Of a DNA stretch of 19,871 nucleotides, positions 1-8,890 are shown piece after piece. The stretch comes from Euryarchaeota archaeon UBA550 (GTDB lineage Archaea > Thermoplasmatota > Poseidoniia > Poseidoniales > Poseidoniaceae). Both the position numbers and the translations under genes were made by a program. Where the stretch lies: NCBI GenBank assembly GCA_002506705.1, contig DAYA01000080.1:4646-24516 (forward strand). Reading direction: 5' to 3'. Every line of letters begins with the position of its first letter. Position 1 is the first letter of the stretch. The notes beneath the pieces were generated by a model. The model was not told the DNA's origin, searched no databases, and worked only from the letters and a program-made list of their open reading frames with translations.

Positions 1-426
1 AATCCAGTTCCAATTATGAAATTAGTCGAAGTCATTAACGGAAAGGAGACTTCCGAATCTGTAACTTCAGCAGTCCTTGCAGCAGCAGAGGGAATGGGTA
101 AGATTCCTCTCATGTGCAACGACTCACCAGGATTCGTATCGAACAGAATACTTTGCCCGATGATTAACGAAGCAATCCTAACTCTGCAAGAGGGTGTTGC
201 AGAACCAGAAGCGATTGATGGAATAATGAAGTTGGGAATGAATCATCCGATTGGCCCACTTGCTCTCTCAGATTTGATTGGAAACGATACAGTTCTTCAC
301 ATTATGAATGTCCTCCACGAAGGAATGGGTGACGACAAATACGCCCCAGCACCTCTTCTAATAGAAATGGTTGAACAAGGAAAACTCGGTCGAAAATCAG
401 GCAAAGGGTTCTACGATTATTCTTGA
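1..426 (+). CDS. 3-hydroxyacyl-CoA dehydrogenase, C-terminal part (5' end outside window)
   Basis: The reading frame is open from base 1 (first residues NPVPIMKLVEV), so the gene begins upstream and only about 141 C-terminal residues are visible. This is the end of the NAD-binding domain plus the C-terminal helical domain of a 3-hydroxyacyl-CoA / 3-hydroxybutyryl-CoA dehydrogenase, which oxidises the 3-hydroxyacyl-CoA intermediate in beta-oxidation. Visible family marks are the NP-x-P segment before MKLVEV, a DSPGFVSNRI segment, NEA in the following helix, EGVAEPEAID, an HPIGPL-x-LSDLIG-x-D segment, and the typical ending GRKSGKGFYDY. The family is normally about 285 residues, so roughly half is missing. 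A thiolase for the next step lies at 14407-15549, not adjacent. Which chain length it prefers cannot be told from this part. Confidence 0.9.
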   Translation, partial: NPVPIMKLVEVINGKETSESVTSAVLAAAEGMGKIPLMCNDSPGFVSNRILCPMINEAILTLQEGVAEPEAIDGIMKLGMNHPIGPLALSDLIGNDTVLHIMNVLHEGMGDDKYAPAPLLIEMVEQGKLGRKSGKGFYDYS

Positions 427-437
427 GTCTTTGACTC
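425..437. repeat. small perfect hairpin at the stop codon of the dehydrogenase gene
   Basis: GAGTC, three T, then GACTC forms a 5-bp stem beginning inside the TGA stop (424-426). It could help end the upstream transcript, but there is no strong T-run after it and a stem this short is common by chance. The rest of the 427-481 gap holds no clear TATA box; the A/T-rich stretch around 443-456 is the best position for one if the next mRNA is leaderless. Confidence 0.2.
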
Positions 438-481
438 GTATCGGATAAAACATTTAGTAGTCGATTTGAACATTTTACCTC

Positions 482-3400
482 ATGCGTAAAGCCTTGGTTT
501 TGGCGGCGTTGATGGTGTCAATGACACTCATACCACTAGTCAGTGCTTCAGATGGGGATGGGGACGGAATCAACGATTCAAACGACGTTTGTCCGTTTGC
601 AGCCGGTACCGCTAATTCTACTGCTGGTTTTGGCTGTCCAGATAGTGATGGAGACGGTCTAGCAGACTTTGAGCAGCCAACAAGACATGCTTGGAGTGAG
701 TCTGCTTCTGTACGGGTTACCACCGGTACAACCTCTGGAGAAGTCAACGTAATTGAGTGGGCAATAAACGGGAGCGTTTTCTTTGCTGGAAGCAACAACA
801 ATCGAGTTACTATGTATGATAGCTCTGGAATTTTCCTCAAAAATCTATACACAATGCAAGGGGATATAATGGACATCGAGATATCACCAAATGGCGATAA
901 TCTAGTCATTGGTAGCAAAAATGGTGGTTGCACAGTAATTAACGCAACAACAGGGACATTTGTAGCAGATCTATGGAATGGTACAACCTCTAGTGACATA
1001 TACGAAGTCGGATGGTCGAGAGATGATGAAAGAATATTCTGTGGTGGTTTCGATTCTACCCTAAAGTCATACTACACCAGCAACTATAGTTTCGAGAAAA
1101 ATTTCCCTGGATTGCCGGGCTGGGTGAGCGGCATTGATACAACACCAGATGGAAGGATTGTTTTCGTTAGCGGAAATCAGCGAGTCTTTGGTTTTTGGAC
1201 AGAAAATTCCACAATGTATCTCAACTTAACAAATCATTCAAATTACGTTAGAGTGTTGACGGTGAGTCCTGACGGGAGGTATCTAGCAACAGGTGCACAG
1301 GATAGCACTGTCATCGTTACTGACATTAAATCAAAATCGATAATCAAAGAACTATCCTTGGGAGGTTGGGTTCACGATATCCACTTTTCCAGTGATGGTG
1401 GAAGCATGCTAGTAACTCGAGGATATGGGACAGAATTCTACGTATACAGGACAGATACATGGGCGAATATCGGTACCATTAGCGGATTTGGAACAACCCA
1501 AAATAACCGTGGTGTATTTTCTGCAGAATTTAATGAAGATGGGGATAGAATCGCAATAGGTTGGCGAAGAGGTTGGGTTTCTGTTCATACTATTTCTGAA
1601 AATTTCATGAGGGTTCAAGGTTTACATTATACCTCATTGATGGAGTCTCCATGGAAATCAACCTACACTGCTACAAGTGATTACGTTGGTGTTTGGGAAT
1701 ATGGTAGATTCCAGTCTACTTTCGATGCATGTGAATCTAAACACTACATTGGTTCGACTACGAATGGTGTAGATCCATCTCTAGCCACCAAATCAAACAA
1801 TTACTCTCTTACAGGAATTTGGGAATGTGATACGACCGATGAAGAGATTCTTGAAATTCCATATGGAAGGGCAGCCGGCGCTCTAATAGTCAAAGCCGGT
1901 GGAGACGCACAGACTTGTATCGAGACAATTGGAGGGCTATCTCTAGCACAAATTCGCTGGATAGCGTCAGCGTCAAGCAGGAGTGTTTTGACAACAGCAG
2001 GTGGAATGCCGGCGTTAGATTGGAACTCAGTAGCACCAAGTGATGACAACGATGGTGTTCGAGAATGGAGTGACTTACACGACTCTTGTATTGATGATGA
2101 GATCATCTTAGCTCACCGCTCTGAAGAAAGAATCGACACAACAATTCTTGAGGAACTTGTCCTTTGTGAAAACTGTGCTCAAAAGGACTCTTTTTATCCA
2201 TCAACATCAACGAGATTCAGGTTTGATGTCGGGGAAGATAGGGAAAACGTAACCGACATAATCTCCGCCCCTGCGGGCGATGGTTCCATCGGTTTCACAG
2301 AGTTAGGATTTACATTAGATAATTCAGATGGATTGTACATAGTTCCAATAGTTGACAATTTAACTCATGGAGTGGAAGATGCAATTCTAGCGGGAGGGCA
2401 TGCAATTAACGCTTCAATTAATGCCTCTCGCAACGGTGAATGGCCACTTCAGACAGACATGCGAGCGTTTTCTTCTGTCAGTAATCTCACTAAGAATATG
2501 CCTTTCCTCAGATATTTGTTATCTGAGATTGGGCAACTAAAATGGGAGCAGATGGGCTTTGTAGGCCTTGGTGTTTGGGATTTGTACCTGACTTGGGGTA
2601 AATTAGGGCTCGATATGTATCACATACTACCTGATGAAGATATGGATGGAGTTTGGGATGGTGATGATATCTGTCCAGATACAGAAGTTGGTCTAAGTGT
2701 AAATGACGTTGGGTGTCCTGAAAATGAGTTGGATGACGACAATGATGGTTACACTAATGATGTTGATGATTGTGATGATTTGGCAGGGACATCATACCTC
2801 GATAAGATAGGTTGCCCGGACCAAGATGGTGATGGTTGGGAGGATTCCAATGACACCCATCCCAATGACTCAACAGAGTGGAATGATACAGATTCAGATG
2901 GTTTTGGAGATAATTCAGATGACTGTCCTAACGAATTTGGAAACTCAACCGAAGGTAGTATTGGTTGCCTAGATAGTGATGGCGATACATGGGCAGACTT
3001 GAATGATGCATTTGTGAATGATAGCTCAGAGTGGTTTGATTTTGACGGTGATGGTTATGGAAATAACATAGATGAATTCCCATATGAACCAACTCAATGG
3101 CTTGACTCGGATTCAGATGGGTTTGGAGACAATAACTCCGGATTAGAAGGGGATGATTGTGTTGATGTTGCAGGAACATCAAACAAAGATGGACTGTTTG
3201 GTTGCCTTGACTCTGATGGTGATGGCTGGGCGGATACTATGGATGATCTGCCATCCGATCCTCTGCAGCATATTGATGCGGATGGCGATGGCATTGGAGA
3301 TTCAATCTCATCTTCTGATTTTGATATGTGCCCAGAAACTACTCCGGAAGAGAGGTCAATGGTTGATTCAAGTGGTTGTGGCCCATCCGAGAGAGATGGG

Positions 3401-4354
3401 GATTACGACTCATTCACAGATGATGTCGACCAGTGCCCAACAACTCCACTATTGAAGACAACTCTGGTGAACACGACTCTATTTTTGGATGAAGACAAAA
3501 CAATCCTAAATCCATTAGTCGGTTGTGCCCCATCTGAAATTGACCTTGATGGGGATGGGGTTACTGCTGACTTAGATTGGGACGACAATAATGCAAATCA
3601 GTCAATTGATAGTGACGGCGATGGATTTGGTGATAACAGCGACTCTCCTGATGGAGATGATTGTCCATTGCAAAAAGGGACATCAACAAAGGACAAGCGT
3701 GGCTGCTTAGATCTTGATAGTGATGGCTGGTCATATGAAACAGATTTCAATGACGGTGACCCAACTCAATGGAAGGATACCGACGGAGATGGGTTTGGAG
3801 ATAATTACGACAATATGAATTGGAGCGAGGGTCGAACACTCGGGCAATTCGTAGAAGGTGCAACACAACCCGATAGATGTCCGAATGAGTATTCTGCTTT
3901 CCTATATTCGGATACACAAGGCTGTTTGACAACTCCACAGTCTCCAGACGGAACTGAACAAAATGCTGCTGAAAGCAAAGATGAAGAAGAAGAATCTAAT
4001 CTAGTTCTGATACTTTCATTAGCAGCAACTGGAATTATCTTCGTTTTGTTTGGTGCTATCGCAGTTCTACTTAGGAAGAAACCATCTTCAAAAACAGCTG
4101 ATGTAATTGGACCTGTCCATCCGGCATTGGACAATGATGAATCTGAATTAGAGGTAACTGAAACACATGAGCAAGTTAAACTTGTAGAAGAATCAATGGA
4201 ATCAAACGCATCAGTTGATTTTGTATCATCATGGGAAGAGTTGCCAACCGGCGAATGGCTTCCAAATGATGAGCACGGTGTAAATTGGTACCAAGATGAG
4301 GATGGCAGATATTGGCATTCTACTGATGATGGATTCAGAGTTTGGAATGAATGA
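482..4354 (+). CDS. giant secreted/membrane-anchored protein: beta-propeller, TSP3-like Ca-binding repeats, WW-like tail
   Basis: 1290 residues. Residues 1-22 form a signal peptide (basic MRK, hydrophobic core, cleavage near VSA-S). Residues 23-60 hold a first Asp-rich DGDGDG unit with paired Cys. About 80-380 show repeated WD40/YVTN-like blades (SPNGDNLVIGS, TPDGRIVFVS and SPDGRYLATGA turns), likely a 6-7-blade propeller. About 380-715 is unrecognised and includes a CENC motif. About 718-1150 carries many thrombospondin-type-3-like repeats (D-x-D-G-D-G, with D-x-C-P and GC-x-D), which in that family bind calcium. Residues about 1174-1197 are one membrane helix followed by RKK, giving an outside N-terminus. 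The last 41 residues are Trp-rich and WW-like. Many N-x-S/T sequons suggest glycosylation. A role in cell-surface adhesion or structure is an inference. It is far larger than its neighbours and appears to be transcribed alone or with the SDR gene, which follows 33 nt later. Confidence 0.85.
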   Translation: MRKALVLAALMVSMTLIPLVSASDGDGDGINDSNDVCPFAAGTANSTAGFGCPDSDGDGLADFEQPTRHAWSESASVRVTTGTTSGEVNVIEWAINGSVFFAGSNNNRVTMYDSSGIFLKNLYTMQGDIMDIEISPNGDNLVIGSKNGGCTVINATTGTFVADLWNGTTSSDIYEVGWSRDDERIFCGGFDSTLKSYYTSNYSFEKNFPGLPGWVSGIDTTPDGRIVFVSGNQRVFGFWTENSTMYLNLTNHSNYVRVLTVSPDGRYLATGAQDSTVIVTDIKSKSIIKELSLGGWVHDIHFSSDGGSMLVTRGYGTEFYVYRTDTWANIGTISGFGTTQNNRGVFSAEFNEDGDRIAIGWRRGWVSVHTISENFMRVQGLHYTSLMESPWKSTYTATSDYVGVWEYGRFQSTFDACESKHYIGSTTNGVDPSLATKSNNYSLTGIWECDTTDEEILEIPYGRAAGALIVKAGGDAQTCIETIGGLSLAQIRWIASASSRSVLTTAGGMPALDWNSVAPSDDNDGVREWSDLHDSCIDDEIILAHRSEERIDTTILEELVLCENCAQKDSFYPSTSTRFRFDVGEDRENVTDIISAPAGDGSIGFTELGFTLDNSDGLYIVPIVDNLTHGVEDAILAGGHAINASINASRNGEWPLQTDMRAFSSVSNLTKNMPFLRYLLSEIGQLKWEQMGFVGLGVWDLYLTWGKLGLDMYHILPDEDMDGVWDGDDICPDTEVGLSVNDVGCPENELDDDNDGYTNDVDDCDDLAGTSYLDKIGCPDQDGDGWEDSNDTHPNDSTEWNDTDSDGFGDNSDDCPNEFGNSTEGSIGCLDSDGDTWADLNDAFVNDSSEWFDFDGDGYGNNIDEFPYEPTQWLDSDSDGFGDNNSGLEGDDCVDVAGTSNKDGLFGCLDSDGDGWADTMDDLPSDPLQHIDADGDGIGDSISSSDFDMCPETTPEERSMVDSSGCGPSERDGDYDSFTDDVDQCPTTPLLKTTLVNTTLFLDEDKTILNPLVGCAPSEIDLDGDGVTADLDWDDNNANQSIDSDGDGFGDNSDSPDGDDCPLQKGTSTKDKRGCLDLDSDGWSYETDFNDGDPTQWKDTDGDGFGDNYDNMNWSEGRTLGQFVEGATQPDRCPNEYSAFLYSDTQGCLTTPQSPDGTEQNAAESKDEEEESNLVLILSLAATGIIFVLFGAIAVLLRKKPSSKTADVIGPVHPALDNDESELEVTETHEQVKLVEESMESNASVDFVSSWEELPTGEWLPNDEHGVNWYQDEDGRYWHSTDDGFRVWNE
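2630..3900 (+). repeat. imperfect DNA repeat tract encoding the Asp-rich TSP3-like units
   Basis: The DNA is dominated by variants of GATGGTGATGG and GATAGTGATGG. A longer unit, TCAGATGG-TTTGG-AGA-AAT, recurs in diverged form near 2893, 3112, 3613 and 3782. It encodes D-x-D-G-F-G-D-N, followed at variable distance by D-x-C-P and GC-x-D. Spacing is irregular, so units probably arose by duplication and divergence and are not a young tandem array. Such tracts are prone to copy-number change and assembly collapse. Confidence 0.75.
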
Positions 4355-4387
4355 AAGCATCAAATGCCTAATCCCATTAAGAGAGGC

Positions 4388-5128
4388 ATGAGTGATACAT
4401 TTCTCGTCACTGGTGCGTCCAAGGGTTTAGGTCGTTCAATCGCACTGTCGCTCGCAAATTCTGGAAAATCTGTAATTGCGCTAGCAAGAAATAGTCCAGA
4501 TTTAGATGCACTGAATGATTTATTGAAACAGATTTCACCAAATTCACAAGTTGTTTCTTGTGATTTGGCTTCCAAAAAAGACATTTTGAATGCCGTTGGC
4601 AAAATCAAACGGGATTTCAAACACCTGTCGGGTATTGTCCATAATGCGGGGACTATCTCTCCAATCGAAAATATGCTTGATGTTTCGCGAGATAGTTGGG
4701 AGCGAGCTGTGAATGTAAACCTCATTGGAGTTCAAGACTTAACTCAATCATTAGACATGCTGATCGGTGGTGACTCTCATACACGAGTGATTACAATTTC
4801 TAGTGGTGCAGCAAAGCGGCCTCTGCACGGTTGGAGTTCGTATTGTGTCTCTAAAGCTGGTCTAGATATGTGGACAAGATGTTTGGCAGAAGAAGGAGAA
4901 TCAGAGAACATATCTGCTCTGGCAATTGCTCCGGGGATTGTTGATACAGGGATGCAGAAGGAGATACGTCAAGCGGACGAATCCTCATTCCCACTTCTTC
5001 AAAATTTCATTGATTATCACAAGAACGGAGAACTGACAAATCCTGACGATGTGGCAAAAAAACTACTACCTTACGTTGTAGGTGATTTAGGACAAAATGG
5101 GGACATTTTGGATGTACGCAACTTGTGA
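4388..5128 (+). CDS. SDR-family NAD(P)-dependent reductase, sepiapterin/benzil reductase-like
   Basis: A classical short-chain dehydrogenase of about 246 residues. The cofactor motif TGASKGLG lies at residues 8-15, HNAG follows in beta-4, a serine sits in the ISSGAA segment, and the catalytic Y152-x-x-x-K156 is in SSYCVSKAG. The C-terminal part (APGIVDTGMQ, then a GEL-x-x-P-D-D-x-A-KKLL stretch) resembles sepiapterin reductases and (S)-benzoin-forming benzil reductases more than FabG. The substrate is likely a ketone or pteridine side chain, but this is not settled by sequence. The ATG at 4388 is chosen because it sits just before beta-1; an in-frame ATG at 4364 would add eight residues, and neither has a well-spaced Shine-Dalgarno. 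The gene follows the surface protein by 33 nt on the same strand; no functional link is evident. Confidence 0.85.
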   Translation: MSDTFLVTGASKGLGRSIALSLANSGKSVIALARNSPDLDALNDLLKQISPNSQVVSCDLASKKDILNAVGKIKRDFKHLSGIVHNAGTISPIENMLDVSRDSWERAVNVNLIGVQDLTQSLDMLIGGDSHTRVITISSGAAKRPLHGWSSYCVSKAGLDMWTRCLAEEGESENISALAIAPGIVDTGMQKEIRQADESSFPLLQNFIDYHKNGELTNPDDVAKKLLPYVVGDLGQNGDILDVRNL

Positions 5129-5193
5129 GTAGTTAGCCGAATCAATGGCAACCGTCATAAGCCCCAACCATTGCCTGTGACTGAGGGAGCCAT

Positions 5194-5580
5194 ATGCCAG
5201 GAACAACCCGTGTTGAAATTCGAACTCTGAAGGTAGGTAGATACTGCTGCGTTGAAGACAAAGCGTACAAGATAAATTCCATATCGAAATCCAAGCCAGG
5301 TAAGCACGGTTCTGCAAAGGCAAGACTAGAACTTGTAGACATTTTCACCGGCCAAAAAATCTCCCACGTAGGAAGCGTAACAGATTCCATCAACGTTCCA
5401 CTAATCGAGAAGGGAACTGCAATGGTAACCCACATCGAAGGCGCTGAAGTTCACGCAATGAACATGCGTGACCACTCAATGATGATTCTACCAATGGAAG
5501 ATGAAATGGAAATCGACGCTGGCAAAGAAATCATGTGGATGGAAGCATTAGGACTCTACAAGATTATCCGTGACCATTGA
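5194..5580 (+). CDS. eif5A: translation factor aIF5A (hypusine-containing)
   Basis: 128 residues, the normal size for archaeal IF5A, which relieves ribosome stalling at polyproline and other slow motifs. The N-terminal SH3-like barrel carries the modification loop SKSKPGKHGSAKA; K37 in GKHG is the lysine that becomes hypusine or deoxyhypusine. The second, OB-fold domain follows (HIEGAEVHAMNMRDHSMMILP). The ATG at 5194 is preceded by a purine-rich GAGGGAG a few bases upstream. The preceding gap (5129-5193) shows no clear TATA box. The OPT transporter begins 20 nt after the stop, so the two may share a transcript. Family assignment is secure. Confidence 0.97.
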   Translation: MPGTTRVEIRTLKVGRYCCVEDKAYKINSISKSKPGKHGSAKARLELVDIFTGQKISHVGSVTDSINVPLIEKGTAMVTHIEGAEVHAMNMRDHSMMILPMEDEMEIDAGKEIMWMEALGLYKIIRDH

Positions 5581-5590
5581 ACTTCGTCTG

Positions 5591-5596
5591 AGGTGA
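5591..5596 (+). promoter_or_regulatory. Shine-Dalgarno AGGTGA for the OPT gene
   Basis: AGGTGA matches the expected anti-SD of archaeal 16S rRNA (UCACCU) and lies 4 nt before the GTG at 5601, supporting that non-ATG start. Confidence 0.65.
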
Positions 5597-5600
5597 GATA

Positions 5601-7964
5601 GTGGGCGTAAAGAAGTCGGCATATCGCCAACCGGTTACACCGGAAGGTCTGAAGGCGATTGAAAGCGGTACTCTCACTTGGTTAGATGACGAGATGTACA
5701 ACAACCTAAACACTGGTGTTTTGGAACAGTATCTCGAAGAAAAGAATCTAGAAGAAGCGTTTGAAGTTTCCCACTGGGATACAAAGAAAGTAATGATTGG
5801 CATTGGAATCGGTGCAATTTTCTCTGGTGTTACCGCATACATTGGTCTAAAACTTGGTTTGGCGATTTCAGCAGCTTGGTACATCGCTTACGTTTTGGGT
5901 ATGGCTCTGAAGTGGTCGCCATCTGAAGTAAACATTGCAACATCTGCAACAACAGGTGCAACTCACGCTTCCACAGGTTTCATTTTCACATTCCCTGCTA
6001 TTTTCTTGTTAGCAGCAGACCCTCAATATTGGTTATCGGATGGACCGCTTATCGTATTAGGTGAAGGCGAAACAATGCGTTTAGCATTCGTTGGAATTGT
6101 AGCATCTATGTTTGCTGGGTTCCTCGGAGTCATGTATTTCATTATCTTTAGACGTGTTTGGCTTGTTGAGGATCCACTTCCTTTGCCGGGATTCGAGGCA
6201 ACACTGAAAATGCTCGACATTGCTAGCGACGTAAGCACTGGTGCAGTTGAGCATGCGAGAGAATCTCTGAAGACAATCGGAGTTTGGACTGCAATAACCA
6301 TGGTTGGTTTGTTCTTAATCGAATATCCATTGGTATGGATGAATGGTAAGCGTCAAGCACTGAGCGACTATCTTGCCGAGATGCTATCCGGAGACACATT
6401 TGGTCTAGCATCATTCTACTCCCACGCCAAGATTCACCAACCGGGTGAAGTCGTTGGTGGTGTTGCAGCAGGTCCGGCCCACTACAATCCAGATACGGTT
6501 TTCAATCCATTCATGTACACCTACGTTGGTGTGGCACTAACACCTTCGATGTTCGCTATCGGCTGGTTCATGAAGACAAGAGTTGCATTCTTAGTCAACC
6601 TTGGAACAATAGTTGGGTGGTTCTTCCTTGTCCCTCTTGCGGTTGCATTCAACCTTCCTGTCTATGAAGGGCAAATCGGGGCAAGTGTGCCATTGCAGGA
6701 ACTACCTGCAGCTCTACACGCTGTCAATCCTGCAGATTACCCAAGTAGCACTGGAGCAGTACAAATGTACGCCTTCGCAAAGGCAGTACGCTTCATTGCA
6801 ATCGGTGCAATTGTCGGTGGTGGAATATTTGGTCTACTAAAGATGTGGAAGACATTTGCTAACATCTTCGTTGACATTGGTAAGGCGTTCAAGGGAGACA
6901 GCGGCAAGGAATACATGGAAGGAAAGGGATGGTATGAATGGCCACTTTCTCACATTCCAATCTTCATGCTGCTAACCTTTGGCTCAATGATTGTAATTTT
7001 CATGTTGGGTGAATTCCCTCTTGTAGCAAGTATCGTGTTCTCACTAATTCTGTTAATGACTACATTCTTGCTAGGTGCGATCGCTGTAAGAGTAATGGGT
7101 GAAACAGGAATTGAGCCTGTTTCTGGTACATCATTCATCGTTCTATTGATGTTGTTTGGTGTGTTCTTGAACTTCACAGACCCACTTGGCCTAACAACCC
7201 AAGAGGCTGTTCTCTTGGGATTGGTTGGAACCACAGTATTCGGTTCTGCAATTTCGATGTCTGGTACTGTAATTGGAGACTACAAGAATAGCCTGTACAT
7301 CGGAAACAGGCCATATCATATCTCCAAGGGTAACATCATGGGAGTTGTTCCTGGTGCTGTAATCGGCGCAGGTGTTGCAATTTTCCTAGCCAATGAGTTG
7401 GCACAAGGTCGAATTCAATTGATTGCGCCACAAGCAAATGCATTCGCAACTTTCTCAGTTATCTTCGCAGAGGGACAAGGAGACCTAACCCTACTGCTAC
7501 TAGGATTCCTTCTAGGTGTATTTGTCGAATGGGCAACTGGAATGGGTACTTCATTCGGATTGGGTATGTACCTGGATGTTCCTCACACACTTCCAATGTT
7601 GATTGGTGGAGTTGCTAGAGATCAGTGGGAAGAGAAGAAACTCAAACCAAAGATCGATGCAATCAAGGAAGAAGAAGGCACTGTAGTGGCAGAAAAGAAG
7701 CGAGCGCTAATCTTACTTGGAACATTCATGGTTGCAGCAGGTCTGCTAACAGGAGAGGCATTCTTCGGTACAGAAAGCAGTATTCTATCATTCATCGACT
7801 CGCTCTGGGACCCTGAGTTCGGTAGTAGCCTTACATGGCACTTCGTGCGACTAGGTGGCTTCGTATTCTTGAACTTGGTAATTGGATACCTGATTTACTT
7901 CCTCTTCAAGAGAGCGGGAGTCATTGGTGGCTCATCTCAAGATGCTGAACTAGTCGAGGCATGA
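5601..7964 (+). CDS. OPT-family oligopeptide (or metal-chelate) transporter
   Basis: 787 residues with a GTG start supported by an AGGTGA ribosome site. After a soluble N-terminus of about 60 residues come roughly 14-16 hydrophobic membrane segments, starting near GIGIGAIFSGVTAYIGLKLG. Hallmarks of the prokaryotic OPT family are this first-helix segment, the R-x-MGETGIEPVSGTSF stretch, and the late GGVARDQWEEKK loop. OPT proteins are proton-coupled symporters for oligopeptides or siderophore/metal chelates; the substrate here cannot be read from sequence, though peptide uptake fits a protein-degrading marine heterotroph. The stop overlaps the start of the DMT transporter gene in ATGA, so translation of the two is probably coupled. 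A charged stretch of Lys and Glu near residues 678-700 is a cytosolic loop. Confidence 0.9.
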   Translation: MGVKKSAYRQPVTPEGLKAIESGTLTWLDDEMYNNLNTGVLEQYLEEKNLEEAFEVSHWDTKKVMIGIGIGAIFSGVTAYIGLKLGLAISAAWYIAYVLGMALKWSPSEVNIATSATTGATHASTGFIFTFPAIFLLAADPQYWLSDGPLIVLGEGETMRLAFVGIVASMFAGFLGVMYFIIFRRVWLVEDPLPLPGFEATLKMLDIASDVSTGAVEHARESLKTIGVWTAITMVGLFLIEYPLVWMNGKRQALSDYLAEMLSGDTFGLASFYSHAKIHQPGEVVGGVAAGPAHYNPDTVFNPFMYTYVGVALTPSMFAIGWFMKTRVAFLVNLGTIVGWFFLVPLAVAFNLPVYEGQIGASVPLQELPAALHAVNPADYPSSTGAVQMYAFAKAVRFIAIGAIVGGGIFGLLKMWKTFANIFVDIGKAFKGDSGKEYMEGKGWYEWPLSHIPIFMLLTFGSMIVIFMLGEFPLVASIVFSLILLMTTFLLGAIAVRVMGETGIEPVSGTSFIVLLMLFGVFLNFTDPLGLTTQEAVLLGLVGTTVFGSAISMSGTVIGDYKNSLYIGNRPYHISKGNIMGVVPGAVIGAGVAIFLANELAQGRIQLIAPQANAFATFSVIFAEGQGDLTLLLLGFLLGVFVEWATGMGTSFGLGMYLDVPHTLPMLIGGVARDQWEEKKLKPKIDAIKEEEGTVVAEKKRALILLGTFMVAAGLLTGEAFFGTESSILSFIDSLWDPEFGSSLTWHFVRLGGFVFLNLVIGYLIYFLFKRAGVIGGSSQDAELVEA

Positions 7965-8890
7965 GAATGAGTCGCACACCACCGTTGGTGTGGGGATTAC
8001 TGGCTGCAGGAGTAGTTGGAGTCTCATCTGCTGGGGCTATTTTGTCCCATGTCGACTCGGTTCCACCGCTAATGAGAGCATCTTGGCGATTACAAATCAC
8101 AGTGTTGATGCTACTTCCATTCGCAATTTGGCAATACAGACAGATGGAAATCACTGAAAAAAGGAAGTTGACTGAGAAGAAAACTGTTCTAATTTTGGCA
8201 GGTTCAGGAATTGCACTAGCTGCGCACTTTGGAACCTGGGTTACTTCTCTCGACCATACCTCACTAGCGCATTCTCTACTTTTCGTTACAAGTCATCCGA
8301 TTATCATCGTAATTGGGACGGCAATCTTTGTGAGAAAACCTCACTCTCTTGAGACAGCGGGTGCTTTAGTTGGTCTGGTTGGTGCTGGAATTACTCTATT
8401 AGACGCAAAGGACAGTGGAGACGTGACACTTTGGGGCGATTTCCTTGCCTTTGCAGGAGCGATTACTGTTGTTGGCTATATCGTCGCAGGAAGGATACTA
8501 AGAGAATGGATGCCTGTATTTGTCTACGCAGTACCTGTTACTCTATTAGGAGGAATCTTGCTTATTCCGTTCTCAATTTTGATGGGTGAGAGCACATCTG
8601 CCGTAGGATGGGTTGAATCAGATTTGCTTGGTTGGTTCATTTTACTCGCCTTTTTGGCGGGTATAGTCGGACACACAGGACTAAACGCATGTCTACGTTG
8701 GCTAAGACCACTAACGGTATCATTTGCAGTAACTCTCGAGCCTATTATTGGCGCTTTCATTGGTTGGTTCTTCTTTGATGAAGACATTCCACAAAAGTGG
8801 ACATGGCTTGGTGGTTTGATTCTGATTTTCGGAATCATGCTCGTGATTAAGGGAGGTGCAGAACATGGCATGGATTCTTCTGACAAATGA
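7961..8890 (+). CDS. EamA/DMT-superfamily transporter
   Basis: 309 residues with about ten hydrophobic helices in two five-helix EamA repeats, first from WGLLAAGVVGVSSAGAI and second from GDFLAFAGAITVVGY. The late LEPIIGAFIGWFFFDE segment is typical of the second repeat. The superfamily mostly exports amino acids, nucleobases or other metabolites; the substrate is unknown. Two in-frame ATGs are possible: 7961 gives an ATGA overlap with the OPT stop, while 7967 is 7 nt after GAGG and may be the true start. The 3' end overlaps the surE start region, extending this tightly packed plus-strand operon. Confidence 0.88.
   Translation: MRMSRTPPLVWGLLAAGVVGVSSAGAILSHVDSVPPLMRASWRLQITVLMLLPFAIWQYRQMEITEKRKLTEKKTVLILAGSGIALAAHFGTWVTSLDHTSLAHSLLFVTSHPIIIVIGTAIFVRKPHSLETAGALVGLVGAGITLLDAKDSGDVTLWGDFLAFAGAITVVGYIVAGRILREWMPVFVYAVPVTLLGGILLIPFSILMGESTSAVGWVESDLLGWFILLAFLAGIVGHTGLNACLRWLRPLTVSFAVTLEPIIGAFIGWFFFDEDIPQKWTWLGGLILIFGIMLVIKGGAEHGMDSSDK
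8851..8858 (+). promoter_or_regulatory. Shine-Dalgarno GGGAGGTG deciding the surE start
   Basis: GGGAGGTG lies 6 nt before the ATG at 8865 and inside the end of the DMT gene. The longer in-frame GTG at 8856 is itself part of this Shine-Dalgarno sequence, so 8865 is preferred. Confidence 0.75.

Noticed and set aside
475..999. 174-residue open frame on the minus strand opposite the surface protein
   Set aside because: It is entirely antisense to a clear long gene; its Ser/Pro-rich composition is what the opposite strand of Asp/Gly/Thr codons gives.
2630..3900. Repeated short DNA units that might suggest a CRISPR or minisatellite
   Set aside because: Units are in frame, diverged and irregularly spaced, and encode Asp-rich calcium-binding motifs; there are no uniform repeats with unique spacers.
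5143..5173. CAATGG / CCATTG inverted arms in the gap before aIF5A
   Set aside because: Six-base arms with a 19-nt loop are expected by chance; no TATA or regulator context.
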